Source: a bacterium (GTDB lineage Bacteria; Desulfobacterota; GWC2-55-46). Taken from it: a stretch of DNA of 6,826 bases. The stretch is taken from the NCBI GenBank assembly GCA_027310325.1, contig DAIDBB010000440.1:1-6826 (forward strand), given 5' to 3'. Position numbers and translations under genes: made by a program. This document shows, piece by piece, positions 1-6,437 of this stretch (position 1 is its first letter; every line of letters starts with the position of its first letter). A model generated the notes under the pieces. That model ran no database searches, had not been told where the DNA came from, and saw only the letters and a list, made by a program, of their open reading frames with translations.

Positions 1-1045
1 GGTACTCCTCGGGCATGACCTTTCCGTCGATGAGCGCGACGGCGACCATGTACTGGAGGCTGTGGTCAGCCTCCTCCTTCGTCCGCACGACCATCTTATC
101 GCCTTCTTCCCCTCCGCCGATAATGTTGTAGGCTACATCGAAGATATCTATCTCGATCCGCTCTATTTCTTCTGCTGAAAAGCCGTGCTCGTCCCTAAGC
201 TCAATGGCCGCTTCGATGGCCGACTGGGAGTGGATCTCGGCATTATATTCCTTTATGATAGTCCTATTGACCCTTTCGAGGTCCTCTTTGGACCAGTCGA
301 TATCGAATCTTCCGGAGATGGTATCCATGAACCCCTTGTTCCCCTCGAAGACCTCCCGCGGGCCTGTTATCCCCCTCATGGCCAGTAACGTCGCGTGCAC
401 GCAGCAAAAGGCGACATTCGGGTAGGCAAGCCCTTTCCAGTTTGAAAGAGCTCCGGTTCGAGTGACGCGTAGCGCGTTAAAGGCCGTGCCGCAGATGGAT
501 ATCGCGTTCGTTGTCTTCTCCTGGTCCAGCCCCAGGGCCTTCGATACCCCTGCCGCCAGGGCGAACGAGCCCTGAGTCGTATGGTCAAACCCTCTTGCCC
601 GGACAGGGGCTACATCGGAAAGCCTGCACTGCACCTGATAAGCGACGGCAAGGGCCGTGAGGAGGTCCCGGCCGCTCCCGCCGGCGTACTCAGAGGCGGC
701 CAGAACCGCCCCGAGGTTATCGCTCGGGTGGCAGGTCTCACCCTTAGCCAGGTAGCTATCGTTAAAATCAAGATAACGGACAAGTGCGCTATTGTAAAAG
801 GCAGCCCTGTCGGGGGCCGAACGCCCTCCACCGATAAGAGTTGAAGCGCCATCGCCCCCGAAATCCATGACATGGTCGAGAATCTTCCTTGCCAATTCGC
901 TCTTTATTGCGCCTATGGCGCAGCCAATGGAGTCAAGTATGCGGACCTTTAGCTGCTTGCGGGCGTCCACGGAAATGTCGTCATACGACGCGTTAACGGC
1001 AAAACCGGCAAGCTCTTCAGAAAGTGTCCTGGTTTTTACCTTCAT
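1..1045 (-). CDS. MmgE/PrpD family protein (2-methylcitrate dehydratase-like), C-terminus cut by window edge
   Basis: The open frame starts at the ATG at 1045-1043 and runs without a stop to the left edge, giving 348 codons of a protein that is usually about 450-480 residues long. The N-terminus (RTLSEELAGFAV, then DSIGCAIGA near 38-46) is typical of the MmgE/PrpD fold. The signature RYLDFND is at 90-96, followed by His106 in GETCHPSDN and by NWKGLAYPN at 202-210, which match conserved active-site regions in this family. Members include 2-methylcitrate dehydratase (methylcitrate cycle for propionate) and cis-aconitate decarboxylase, and many are uncharacterised. No prpB or prpC neighbour is visible, so the substrate is left open. 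The start is supported by the family-like N-terminus; the purine-rich AGGTGGAG abuts the ATG, which is unusually close for a Shine-Dalgarno site. A GTG two codons upstream is an alternative. Family assignment is firm, exact enzyme uncertain. Confidence 0.9.
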   Translation of the reverse strand, partial: MKVKTRTLSEELAGFAVNASYDDISVDARKQLKVRILDSIGCAIGAIKSELARKILDHVMDFGGDGASTLIGGGRSAPDRAAFYNSALVRYLDFNDSYLAKGETCHPSDNLGAVLAASEYAGGSGRDLLTALAVAYQVQCRLSDVAPVRARGFDHTTQGSFALAAGVSKALGLDQEKTTNAISICGTAFNALRVTRTGALSNWKGLAYPNVAFCCVHATLLAMRGITGPREVFEGNKGFMDTISGRFDIDWSKEDLERVNRTIIKEYNAEIHSQSAIEAAIELRDEHGFSAEEIERIEIDIFDVAYNIIGGGEEGDKMVVRTKEEADHSLQYMVAVALIDGKVMPEEY

Positions 1046-1056
1046 CTCCACCTATT

Positions 1057-1096
1057 TTCATAAAAAGATTAAATAGTTGAGTCAAGTTTAGCACAA
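1057..1096 (-). promoter_or_regulatory. Candidate overlapping sigma70-type promoters for the MmgE/PrpD gene
   Basis: Two overlapping minus-strand hexamer pairs are visible. One is TTGACT (1085-1080), a 17-nt spacer and TATGAA (1062-1057); it would start transcription within a few bases of the start codon, giving an almost leaderless message. The other is TTGTGC (1096-1091), a 17-nt spacer and TTTAAT (1073-1068), giving a leader of roughly 20 nt. They sit in the only AT-rich stretch between the DUF488 gene and the MmgE/PrpD gene. This is pattern matching only. Confidence 0.45.
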
Positions 1097-1118
1097 AAAA
1101 GGAGAAGTTGGGGCCGCC

Positions 1119-1658
1119 TCACCCTTTGTCCAGCGGGTAGGTGATCTTCTTTCCCCTTACCCTTGCCATGCGCGCAAGTGCGTGCGTTTTTACGTTGGTT
1201 TCGCTGTAGATATCCTGGACTTTAACGCCGCGCACGACTAAAGCATCGCCTATGAGCGACCGGTGGCACCTCCATGGCACAGCCTCGGCGCACATGATGG
1301 CCGACGGCTTTTTTGCGGCCAGCTTAATAAGCTTTGAAAGCGCCTCCTCGAACTGAGACGTCTGCATGTAGTCCGCGAAACCGCGGAAAGAGGCGTTCCT
1401 CCATCCTGAATTGACCGAATCCTTCCCTGCACGGCGGAGTCCGCCCAGGGACTTCATATGCCTGTAATTGACGCGGTGGTTACGAAGAAATTTACTCAAA
1501 GTATCCCGGTTGAACTGAGGGTTATGCCTTGAACGCGGGATGGAACGGATGTCTACAAGCCTTCTAATCCCGTACGCTCGAAGGAGCCCTAGAAATCCTC
1601 CGAGCTCGCGCGTCGAATGCCCGAGTGTATAGACGGTAACCTCCTTTTTTTCATTCAT
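1119..1658 (-). CDS. DUF488 family protein
   Basis: A complete 179-residue protein of the DUF488 family, whose biochemical role is not established. Family landmarks in order: TLGHSTR (11-17), a VDIRSIPRSR stretch continuing to PQFN (35-50), LGGLR (71-75), GFADYM (93-98), MCAE (122-125) and PWRCHR (128-133). The conserved Cys123 and Cys131-His132-Arg133 look like a possible active or binding site, but that is inference. There is no signal peptide or membrane segment, so a cytoplasmic location is expected. Its ATG overlaps the stop codon of the upstream AlkA-like glycosylase gene as ATGA, so the pair is very likely translated in a coupled way; this hints at a link to DNA damage or nucleobase handling. 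No clear terminator hairpin follows the stop, though a short T-run lies just downstream. Confidence 0.92.
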   Translation of the reverse strand: MNEKKEVTVYTLGHSTRELGGFLGLLRAYGIRRLVDIRSIPRSRHNPQFNRDTLSKFLRNHRVNYRHMKSLGGLRRAGKDSVNSGWRNASFRGFADYMQTSQFEEALSKLIKLAAKKPSAIMCAEAVPWRCHRSLIGDALVVRGVKVQDIYSETNVKTHALARMARVRGKKITYPLDKG

Positions 1659-2581
1659 GTCAAATGGCCGCTCCTGGCATCAAAAAATCCCCTGCCAGCC
1701 TGATGATCAAGAAGAAGAAAAAAATATATGAGGCCCCTGTATGGCCTCCATTTATCAAGGACCCTATGCATGCCCTCGTAATCCGGCCTTTCCTTGAGTT
1801 TAAGCCATCTCATGAGCTTGTTCTGGCTTCCGACGTCATCGGCCGGGAATACGTCCAGGCGTCCCAGACCCCGTAACATCACGTACTGGGCTGTCCATCT
1901 GCCCACACCTGGAAGCTCGAGAAGCCGCTCTATGGCGGCGTCGTTATCGAGGTCGGAGATACCCTCGATGTCAAGACCGCCGTTAATAACGTCTCTCGAT
2001 AATTTAAGGATGTTTTGGGCCTTCCTGGCGCTATAGCCCAGTTTTCTGAACGCCTGAAGGCGCAAACGGGCCAGTTCCGCCGGTCCCGGGAAGGCATGGT
2101 ATTCCTTGAAAGCGAGACCATATGCCGCTGTGATGCGGTTAAGAAGGTGGATACCAACCGCCAGCGAGAGCTGCTGACAGGCTATTCCGTTAAGTATAGA
2201 TTCATAGACAGACGGAAAGCGCGGCGGCTTTACACCCATGAATGGTGCAACGAGGGCATTAAGTTTACTGTGGGCCGTGGCCATGGCATAAAATTCCGAA
2301 AGGTCGATTTCAAGACCGAGCGTCCTTTTAAGGACCGATTCCGAGGCGGCCTTATTACGGGCCGAGGCCTTTATGCCGTCAACAGTAACGGAAAGCTCGG
2401 GCCTCTCGGGCGGGCCCGTTTGAATTGCTGATACCTCGGCCGGAGAGCCGTCAATGACAATCGTCCGTCTGTAAATACGTCCGTCCCATCGGTCGATGGC
2501 ATTTATAGGGAGCCGCCTCAAGACCCACGCGGTAAGGTCGAGCCTGAACGGAGGTTTCGGCTTCATGGAAAAGGTAAGCAT
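1655..2581 (-). CDS. DNA-3-methyladenine glycosylase II, AlkA-like (HhH-GPD superfamily)
   Basis: A 308-residue protein, similar in length to AlkA of E. coli (about 282). The N-terminal 100 residues match the AlkA N-domain region (FRLDLTAWVLRR, then IDRWDG). The HhH-GPD core follows: the ACQQLS motif at 134-139, the helix-hairpin-helix LPGVGRWTAQ at 223-232, and FPADDV at 245-250, where the second Asp (249) corresponds to the catalytic Asp238 of E. coli AlkA. There is no Cys-rich iron-sulphur tail of the kind found in Nth or MutY. Enzymes of this family excise alkylated purines from DNA to start base-excision repair. The start at 2581 has an AGGAG about 15 nt upstream, a long spacing; Met6 is an alternative but has no better site. 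The gene overlaps the following DUF488 gene by four bases. The catalytic residues appear intact. Confidence 0.93.
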   Translation of the reverse strand: MLTFSMKPKPPFRLDLTAWVLRRLPINAIDRWDGRIYRRTIVIDGSPAEVSAIQTGPPERPELSVTVDGIKASARNKAASESVLKRTLGLEIDLSEFYAMATAHSKLNALVAPFMGVKPPRFPSVYESILNGIACQQLSLAVGIHLLNRITAAYGLAFKEYHAFPGPAELARLRLQAFRKLGYSARKAQNILKLSRDVINGGLDIEGISDLDNDAAIERLLELPGVGRWTAQYVMLRGLGRLDVFPADDVGSQNKLMRWLKLKERPDYEGMHRVLDKWRPYRGLIYFFLLLDHQAGRGFFDARSGHLT

Positions 2582-2623
2582 CTGAATATGGAAGGGCTCC
2601 TAAAAGCCTCATGTCGGTTATCA

Positions 2624-2652
2624 AGTATAGTTCATAAGAATTCGATTTTATA
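2624..2652 (-). promoter_or_regulatory. Weak candidate promoter for the AlkA-like/DUF488 pair
   Basis: A good -10 hexamer TATACT (2629-2624) lies in the 93-nt gap between the quinone oxidoreductase gene and the glycosylase gene. The -35 match at 17-nt spacing (TATAAA, 2652-2647) is poor. I see no convincing terminator hairpin after the oxidoreductase stop, so read-through from upstream is equally possible. Confidence 0.27.
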
Positions 2653-2674
2653 AGCTTTTTTAAGCACTTAATGC

Positions 2675-3634
2675 TCAGGGTATCAAAACGATCTTCCCGA
2701 AAGCCCTCTTCTCCATTATGAGATGATGCGCCTGCTTCGCGTTGGCTAGCTTCATCTCCTCCCCGACGACCGGACGGAGGGTCCCGTTCTCAAGACCCGC
2801 CTTGATCGCGGCGTGAATGCTCGCCAGTTCACTAACGCTTGCGTTAAAAAGCGACATGCCTGAGATGACCGCGTCCTTGCCCATCGCGTCCCTCGGGTCA
2901 ATCTCGACCGTGCCTCTGCAGCCTATTACTACGACGCGACCTCCAAGCGCCAGGAGCTTAAGGTCCGCGCCGAGGTTGACGTTTGAAAGGAACTCTATTA
3001 TGACATCGACCCCACGACCGTCCGTAAGCTTCAATACCCGGTCCGCGTGGTCCTTCGCGCGGTGGTCTGTCACATGATGGGCGCCTTCCCTTAGGGCAAG
3101 GTCCCTGCCTTTTTCACTTCCGCCGGTTCCTATTACCTTCATCCCCGCTGCGCGCGCCCACTGTACGGCGGCGATACCTACGCCTCCCGTCGCTCCGTGT
3201 ATCAGCACGGTCTCGGCAGGCACAGCCCTTGCGCGCTGAAAGAGTCCCCGATACGCCGTTGCGTACGGCACACCCAGGCATGCGCCCTGGGCAAAAGATA
3301 CGTTCTCGGGCAGTAAATGCACCTGGGATTCCTTACAGAGCGCCTCTTCCGCATACGCCCCTGTCAACGTGCCTGCTGTGTAAACTCGGTCGCCCGCCTT
3401 TACTTGCGTAACACCCTCGCCGACAGAATCGACGACCCCGGCGGCGTCGGAACCGGGCGTGAAAGGCAAAGGGGGTTTGTAAAACGAACCAGAGCGCATA
3501 TATGCCTCGACAGGATTGACCCCGACGGCCTTGATCTTGACCTTGACTTGACCTATATCCGGCTTAAGGCCCGGCACATCCTCAAGCTTCATCACCTCAG
3601 GCTCCCCGTATTCGCGAACCACTATGGCCTTCAT
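2675..3634 (-). CDS. NADPH:quinone oxidoreductase, zeta-crystallin type (zinc-free MDR family)
   Basis: A complete 319-residue medium-chain dehydrogenase/reductase. The N-terminal GroES-like domain contains VGVNPVEAYMRSG (37-49) and PFTPGSDAAGVV (57-68). The Rossmann part has GATGGVG (147-153), the AxxGxxG-type nucleotide-binding loop of quinone reductases. The zinc-ligand and catalytic Cys/His pattern of alcohol dehydrogenases is absent, and VNPVEAYMRSG stands in its place. IIEFLSNVNLGADL, GCRGTVEIDPRDAM and the overall layout resemble zeta-crystallin closely, more so than the common bacterial QorA pattern. Such enzymes reduce quinones or activated alkenes using NADPH in the cytosol; the true substrate cannot be read from sequence. 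The start is well supported by GGGAGAG five nt before the ATG. It stands alone: a terminator lies upstream after msrA, and 93 nt separate it from the next gene. Confidence 0.93.
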   Translation of the reverse strand: MKAIVVREYGEPEVMKLEDVPGLKPDIGQVKVKIKAVGVNPVEAYMRSGSFYKPPLPFTPGSDAAGVVDSVGEGVTQVKAGDRVYTAGTLTGAYAEEALCKESQVHLLPENVSFAQGACLGVPYATAYRGLFQRARAVPAETVLIHGATGGVGIAAVQWARAAGMKVIGTGGSEKGRDLALREGAHHVTDHRAKDHADRVLKLTDGRGVDVIIEFLSNVNLGADLKLLALGGRVVVIGCRGTVEIDPRDAMGKDAVISGMSLFNASVSELASIHAAIKAGLENGTLRPVVGEEMKLANAKQAHHLIMEKRAFGKIVLIP

Positions 3635-3745
3635 GTTTTCTCTCCCTTAAGATAATGTCTTTGCTGATAATAGCTGGATAGCAGATATAGTCTATAACGT
3701 TCAGGCGAAGACGCAAGTCCCAAAGCTTGTAGATGAGAAAACAAA

Positions 3746-3781
3746 AAGGCCGTAACCCGATTTTTTCAGAATTACGGCCTT
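3746..3781 (-). terminator. Rho-independent terminator after msrA
   Basis: A perfect 10-bp stem (AAGGCCGTAA paired with TTACGGCCTT) with a 16-nt loop begins six bases after the msrA stop codon. On the minus strand it is followed by TTTTTGTTTT. There is no T-run on the plus-strand side, so it acts for the ybaK-msrA transcript only. Confidence 0.9.
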
Positions 3782-3787
3782 AAAGAC

Positions 3788-4264
3788 CTACAGATTGCAA
3801 TGCGACATGGCGCGCTTTTCAAGATATCTTTGATGATATTCCTCGGCCTCGTAAAAGCGGGAGACCGGAAGAATCTCCGTTACGATTGGCCGTTTGTAGA
3901 CACCCCTACTTTCGAGCATATCCTTCGATGCCCGCGCCTCGGCCTTCTGCTTCAGATCGTGAAAGAATATCACCGACCTGTATTGCTCGCCGATGTCCGG
4001 ACCTTGCCTGTTTAATGACGTTGGGTCGTGGATCTTCCAGAAAAGATCGAGAAGTTCCGCATACGATACCACGGCGGGATCGTACTCGACCTCGACCGCC
4101 TCGACATGGCCTGTGTTACCAGAGCAGACATCCTCATACGAAGGATTCTCAAAATACCCTCCCGTATACCCTACCCGCGTCGACAATACACCCCTCATTT
4201 TCCGGAACGCTTCTTCGACTCCCCAGAAACATCCCGCGCTAAAAGTCGCTTTCATCTTCACCAT
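3788..4264 (-). CDS. msrA: Peptide methionine sulfoxide reductase MsrA
   Basis: A 158-residue MsrA, which reduces the S-form of methionine sulfoxide in proteins and free methionine. The catalytic motif GCFWG is at 11-15 (nucleophile Cys12). GHVEAVEVEYDP (52-63) provides the conserved Glu55, and QGPDIGEQYRSVIF (87-100) holds the conserved Asp90 and Tyr95. A second Cys at 156, in the C-terminal MSHCNL, is a likely resolving cysteine recycled by thioredoxin. There is no signal peptide and no fused MsrB domain. The gene begins 21 nt after the YbaK-like gene, with an AAGGAG overlapping the upstream stop and an AAGGGG close to the start, so the two are probably cotranscribed. Met4 (4255) is an alternative start with better spacing from the AAGGGG. 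Confidence 0.97.
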   Translation of the reverse strand: MVKMKATFSAGCFWGVEEAFRKMRGVLSTRVGYTGGYFENPSYEDVCSGNTGHVEAVEVEYDPAVVSYAELLDLFWKIHDPTSLNRQGPDIGEQYRSVIFFHDLKQKAEARASKDMLESRGVYKRPIVTEILPVSRFYEAEEYHQRYLEKRAMSHCNL

Positions 4265-4285
4265 GACCCCTTCGCTTTCTTCTCC

Positions 4286-4753
4286 TTATCCGGTGGCGAA
4301 GTCCGCTATCTTCGGCTTTACGAGATTCTCGAAATCCCTGTAGTCCATCTCCACAGCCTCATAATGGTTTCCAGCGTTGAAAAAGATACGCTCGTCATCG
4401 GTAACGGACCTGTCTACGACAGTCTCGACGTTGTAAAGGTTACCGAACGGAGGCTCAGCGCCGGGTTCGCAGTCAGGAAATAGGCTCTTAAACTCTGTTT
4501 CAGACGCGAGCCTAAGGTCCTTGTCCTTGAGCACATCTTTAAGCTTTTTAAAATCCACTCTGGAGCTTGCTGGCAGCACTGCCATGACAAACCTGCCATC
4601 GGCTTTTATCATAACGGACTTCAAGACCTCCCTGCCATGGACGTGCATCGCGGCGGCTATTTCCTGGGCCGTGAATGCCTCTGAATGAGTTACAGATTTA
4701 TAATTAATGCCATTTTTCTTTAAAAACTCTTCAAGTCTTATGAGTGTTGACAT
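4286..4753 (-). CDS. YbaK/ProX-type aminoacyl-tRNA deacylase (trans-editing domain)
   Basis: A stand-alone 155-residue YbaK/EbsC-family domain, the fold that hydrolyses mischarged tRNAs, notably Ala-tRNA(Pro) or Cys-tRNA(Pro). Family features: THSEAFTAQEIAAAMHV (22-38), GREVLKSVMIK (40-50) with the conserved lysine at 45, the AVLPASSRVDFKKL block (58-71), PPFGNLY (near 100-107) and FNAGNHYEAVEM (124-135). The C-terminal VKPKIADFA is also seen in related proteins. The equivalent lysine is needed for deacylation in characterised members, but tRNA specificity cannot be settled here. The start is clear: a strong AAGGAGGGAG at 4759-4768 sits five nt before the ATG. It heads a two-gene unit with msrA; a candidate promoter lies in the pseudogene tail just upstream. 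Confidence 0.9.
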   Translation of the reverse strand: MSTLIRLEEFLKKNGINYKSVTHSEAFTAQEIAAAMHVHGREVLKSVMIKADGRFVMAVLPASSRVDFKKLKDVLKDKDLRLASETEFKSLFPDCEPGAEPPFGNLYNVETVVDRSVTDDERIFFNAGNHYEAVEMDYRDFENLVKPKIADFATG

Positions 4754-4779
4754 AAAATCTCCCTCCTTTCTATATATTT

Positions 4780-4807
4780 ATTATATATCGCTTTTACGAA
4801 ACGTAAA
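4780..4807 (-). promoter_or_regulatory. Candidate promoter for the YbaK-like gene and msrA
   Basis: An exact TATAAT (4785-4780) lies 16 nt downstream of TTTACG (4807-4802), a weak -35. It falls at the AT-rich tail of the decayed DUF72 gene, about 27 nt before the YbaK-like start codon, which leaves room for a short leader carrying the strong Shine-Dalgarno site. Sequence match only. Confidence 0.45.
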
Positions 4808-5240
4808 TCCTGGGCCTTGACGGCGCGTATCCGCCCCTGCCGTGGAGCCTGTAATAGCTGAGCCTTCATACACCTGGCGCGAGTGAAATGGGTCTACCGC
4901 ATGGAACACTATCAACCTTACGCCCGGCGCCCCGGCCACTTCTCTCGTCGCTCGCCAGGCTGACCAAACCTCGCGGTAGCCCTGAAATATCCGTAATTCA
5001 TTAGCTTTCTTTAGGGTATCTTTAGCTTTAGCTTCCTGTATGTCGGGCTTTTGGGTTCATGAGTAATAAGCTGCCAGGCCTTCATGGTATATTCAAAGCT
5101 GGCAGGAGCCTCACTCCCCACTTCTCAGCCAGTTTTATGTCCGGGATCTGGTAGAACGTCTTTTATATCTCCACGACATCAAAGGCTTCGAAATACCTCT
5201 TCCTTGAGACGGGAAAACCGCAGCGCCCTATTTTAAGAAT
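4794..5240 (-). pseudogene. Decayed DUF72 (YecE-like) family gene
   Basis: No open frame fills this stretch, but minus-strand translation gives consecutive DUF72-like segments spread over all three frames. In order: ILKIGRCGFPVSRKRYFEAF then DVVEI, a TAA at 5165-5163 where relatives have a codon for Gln or similar, then KTFYQIPDIKLAEKW; a one-base shift near 5116-5119; EAPASFEYTMKAWQLITHEP and SPTYRKLK; a TAA at 5013-5011; NYGYFRAT; a shift near 4973-4979; REVWSAWRATREVAGAPGVR then LIVFHAVDPF; a shift near 4858-4864; YYRLHGRGGY; and a stop at 4796-4794. LIVF joins HAVDPF directly, whereas intact family members have roughly 60-70 residues between these blocks, so an internal deletion is likely near 4900-4905. 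The far C-terminus is also missing. DUF72 proteins have a TIM-barrel-like fold and no firm function. The remnant abuts the THEP1-type gene, suggesting a former operon partner. No original start codon can be identified. Confidence 0.85.
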
Positions 5241-5787
5241 TCTCCATGGCTTCGCCGTCTATCCCTATGCTCCTCAATATCTCAAGTGCAAGAACGTCTC
5301 TATTCTCAAGCGAGACCTCAAAAACCTCAACGTCGCCCCTTCTTTTGATCTCAGAAATTAAACCTCCACCCCTAAGCGCAATTGTTGCTATAACGGGCTT
5401 TTCTGAACCGAGTATTTCCCTGATAAGCGCTATAAACTTATTCGAGAGGGATTCCATCTTACCTATCTCGTCTATCACGATAAGGCCTGTCTCCTCCGAT
5501 ATAAAAGGGATGGAGGAGAGAAAATCATCGAAACACTTTACATCAACGCCGTACTTTCCGACCTTGTAGGGACTTCTTATCTTCTCATGAGACAGGACCC
5601 CCCTTCGCCCGTCAAGGCTTACAAGCTCGAAGCCTTTTCTCACTCCGCCCTCCCTTATCTCCGAGGTATAAAAGCCAGCGGGATGGTAAACTTTCAGGAT
5701 GTCGACAATTTTTTTAATCAGGGTGGTCTTGCCTATGCCCGGGGCTCCGGTTATAAGGATGTTCTTTATTTTTTTTTTCATTGCCAT
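5233..5787 (-). CDS. THEP1-type nucleoside-triphosphatase (NTPase_1 family)
   Basis: Counted from the chosen start this is 184 residues, the usual size for THEP1-like NTPases. The Walker A loop GAPGIGKT is at 14-21, and a Walker B-like LIVIDEIGKME at 102-112 carries the DEIGxME signature of the family. FYTSEIREGG (39-48) and KGFELVSLDG (51-60) are also typical. Characterised relatives hydrolyse NTPs slowly and broadly and may act on nucleotides or nucleic acids; the cellular role is unknown. The frame stays open upstream to an ATG at 5844, but that would add 19 hydrophobic residues and place the start inside the tRNA terminator. I chose the ATG at 5787, which has AAGGG about 11 nt upstream; ATGs at 5796 and 5781 are alternatives. 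The gene follows the terminator and precedes the DUF72 remnant. Confidence 0.9.
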   Translation of the reverse strand: MAMKKKIKNILITGAPGIGKTTLIKKIVDILKVYHPAGFYTSEIREGGVRKGFELVSLDGRRGVLSHEKIRSPYKVGKYGVDVKCFDDFLSSIPFISEETGLIVIDEIGKMESLSNKFIALIREILGSEKPVIATIALRGGGLISEIKRRGDVEVFEVSLENRDVLALEILRSIGIDGEAMENS

Positions 5788-5824
5788 ATCGTTCATCGCC
5801 CTTATCATACTTAAGCATAGCACA

Positions 5825-5870
5825 ATAAAAAAAGCCGCAAACACCCGTATTTACCGAGTATTGCGGCTTT
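5825..5870 (-). terminator. Rho-independent terminator after tRNA-Pro
   Basis: A perfect 10-bp stem (AAAGCCGCAA with TTGCGGCTTT) encloses a 20-nt loop that can extend by a short inner helix (ACTCG with CGGGT, one G-U pair). The minus strand continues into seven T residues. It begins five nt after the tRNA CCA end and should end the ihfA-merR-tRNA transcript. Confidence 0.9.
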
Positions 5871-5875
5871 CAATC

Positions 5876-5952
<77 letters not shown>

Positions 5953-5991
5953 TTTTTATTACATTAATTGGCTGAGTTTTGACGCCCGGCC

Positions 5992-6345
5992 CTATTCGGA
6001 TAGCATTTTGCTTATAGAGGCAAGTTCTTTTTTAATATGATTGAGCGTATTGGCGTATCTTTCTTCATCAAAGGCGAACTTCATCTGCTTCGCCACCTCG
6101 CTCTGGATCTCCTTCATCCTCTTTTTGGCGCCTTCGAGCGTAAACTTTTCCTTGTATAAAAGCCTTTTTATCTCAAGTATCAGGTGAAGGTCCCTTTTAG
6201 TGTAAACCCTCTGCCTTGTCTGGGATTTTCTGGGACTTATTATCTTGAATTCGCTCTCCCAGTACCTTAGCACATGAGGCTTTACCTTGGTAATGCCGGC
6301 AACCTCGCCTATTTTATAGTAAAGCTTGTCCGGTATCTGTGCCAT
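5992..6345 (-). CDS. MerR-family transcriptional regulator
   Basis: A 117-residue protein with an N-terminal MerR winged helix-turn-helix: YYKIGEVAGITKVKPHVLRY (9-28), then WESEF (29-33) and the wing residues RQRVYTKRDL (44-53). The second half (54-115), including EIKRLLYKEKFTLEGAKKRM, is helical and rich in charged residues, fitting a dimerisation coiled coil. There is no C-terminal effector domain and no metal-binding Cys pattern, so the inducer, if any, is unknown. This type lies just downstream of ihfA in many deltaproteobacteria, but its targets are not established. The start is supported by AAAGGG five nt before the ATG. It is separated from ihfA by 84 nt and from the tRNA by 39 nt. Confidence 0.93.
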   Translation of the reverse strand: MAQIPDKLYYKIGEVAGITKVKPHVLRYWESEFKIISPRKSQTRQRVYTKRDLHLILEIKRLLYKEKFTLEGAKKRMKEIQSEVAKQMKFAFDEERYANTLNHIKKELASISKMLSE

Positions 6346-6348
6346 GGG

Positions 6349-6360
6349 AACCCTTTGATT
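6349..6360 (-). promoter_or_regulatory. IHF-like core site overlapping the merR ribosome binding site
   Basis: On the minus strand AATCAAAGGGTT matches the IHF core WATCAA-N4-TT, missing only the final purine. It lies three nt before the merR start codon and includes its AAAGGG Shine-Dalgarno. Since ihfA is the upstream gene, autoregulation is conceivable, but short cores like this also occur by chance. Confidence 0.25.
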
Positions 6361-6362
6361 AA

Positions 6363-6437
6363 CCGCTTAAGTTTCCCTTTAGGTCGGCAGTCCACAGGAT
6401 GGGCTTAAGACTCCGATATCGCGTCGCCCTTAAGCGG
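6363..6437. repeat. 9-bp inverted repeat CCGCTTAAG/CTTAAGCGG in the ihfA-merR spacer
   Basis: Perfect arms lie at 6363-6371 and 6429-6437, 57 bp apart, the right arm overlapping the ihfA stop codon. A third CTTAAG lies between them at 6404-6409, and CTTAAGCG recurs upstream of ihfA at 6732-6739. In RNA the arms could close a large stem with little inner pairing; there is no T-run, so it is not a standard terminator. Confidence 0.6.

Noticed and set aside
581..873. Two overlapping 87-codon frames, one per strand
   Set aside because: Both are shadows of the MmgE/PrpD frame, which runs uninterrupted through this stretch with clear family motifs.
1086..1121. Terminator after the DUF488 gene
   Set aside because: There is a T-run, but I could not find a stable stem in front of it.
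2015..2431. A 138-codon plus-strand open frame
   Set aside because: It lies wholly opposite the AlkA-like gene, shows no family motif and is rich in Arg and Gly, as expected of a shadow frame.
2640..2677. Terminator after the quinone oxidoreductase gene
   Set aside because: Only 4-5 bp AT-rich stems and no proper T-run follow the stop codon.
4028..4483. A 151-codon plus-strand open frame spanning msrA and the YbaK-like gene
   Set aside because: It is antisense to two confidently identified genes and has no recognisable domain or good ribosome binding site.
5788..5844. N-terminal extension of the NTPase from an ATG at 5844, resembling a short hydrophobic segment
   Set aside because: The ATG lies inside the tRNA terminator stem-loop, so a transcript starting downstream could not include it; relatives begin near the chosen start.
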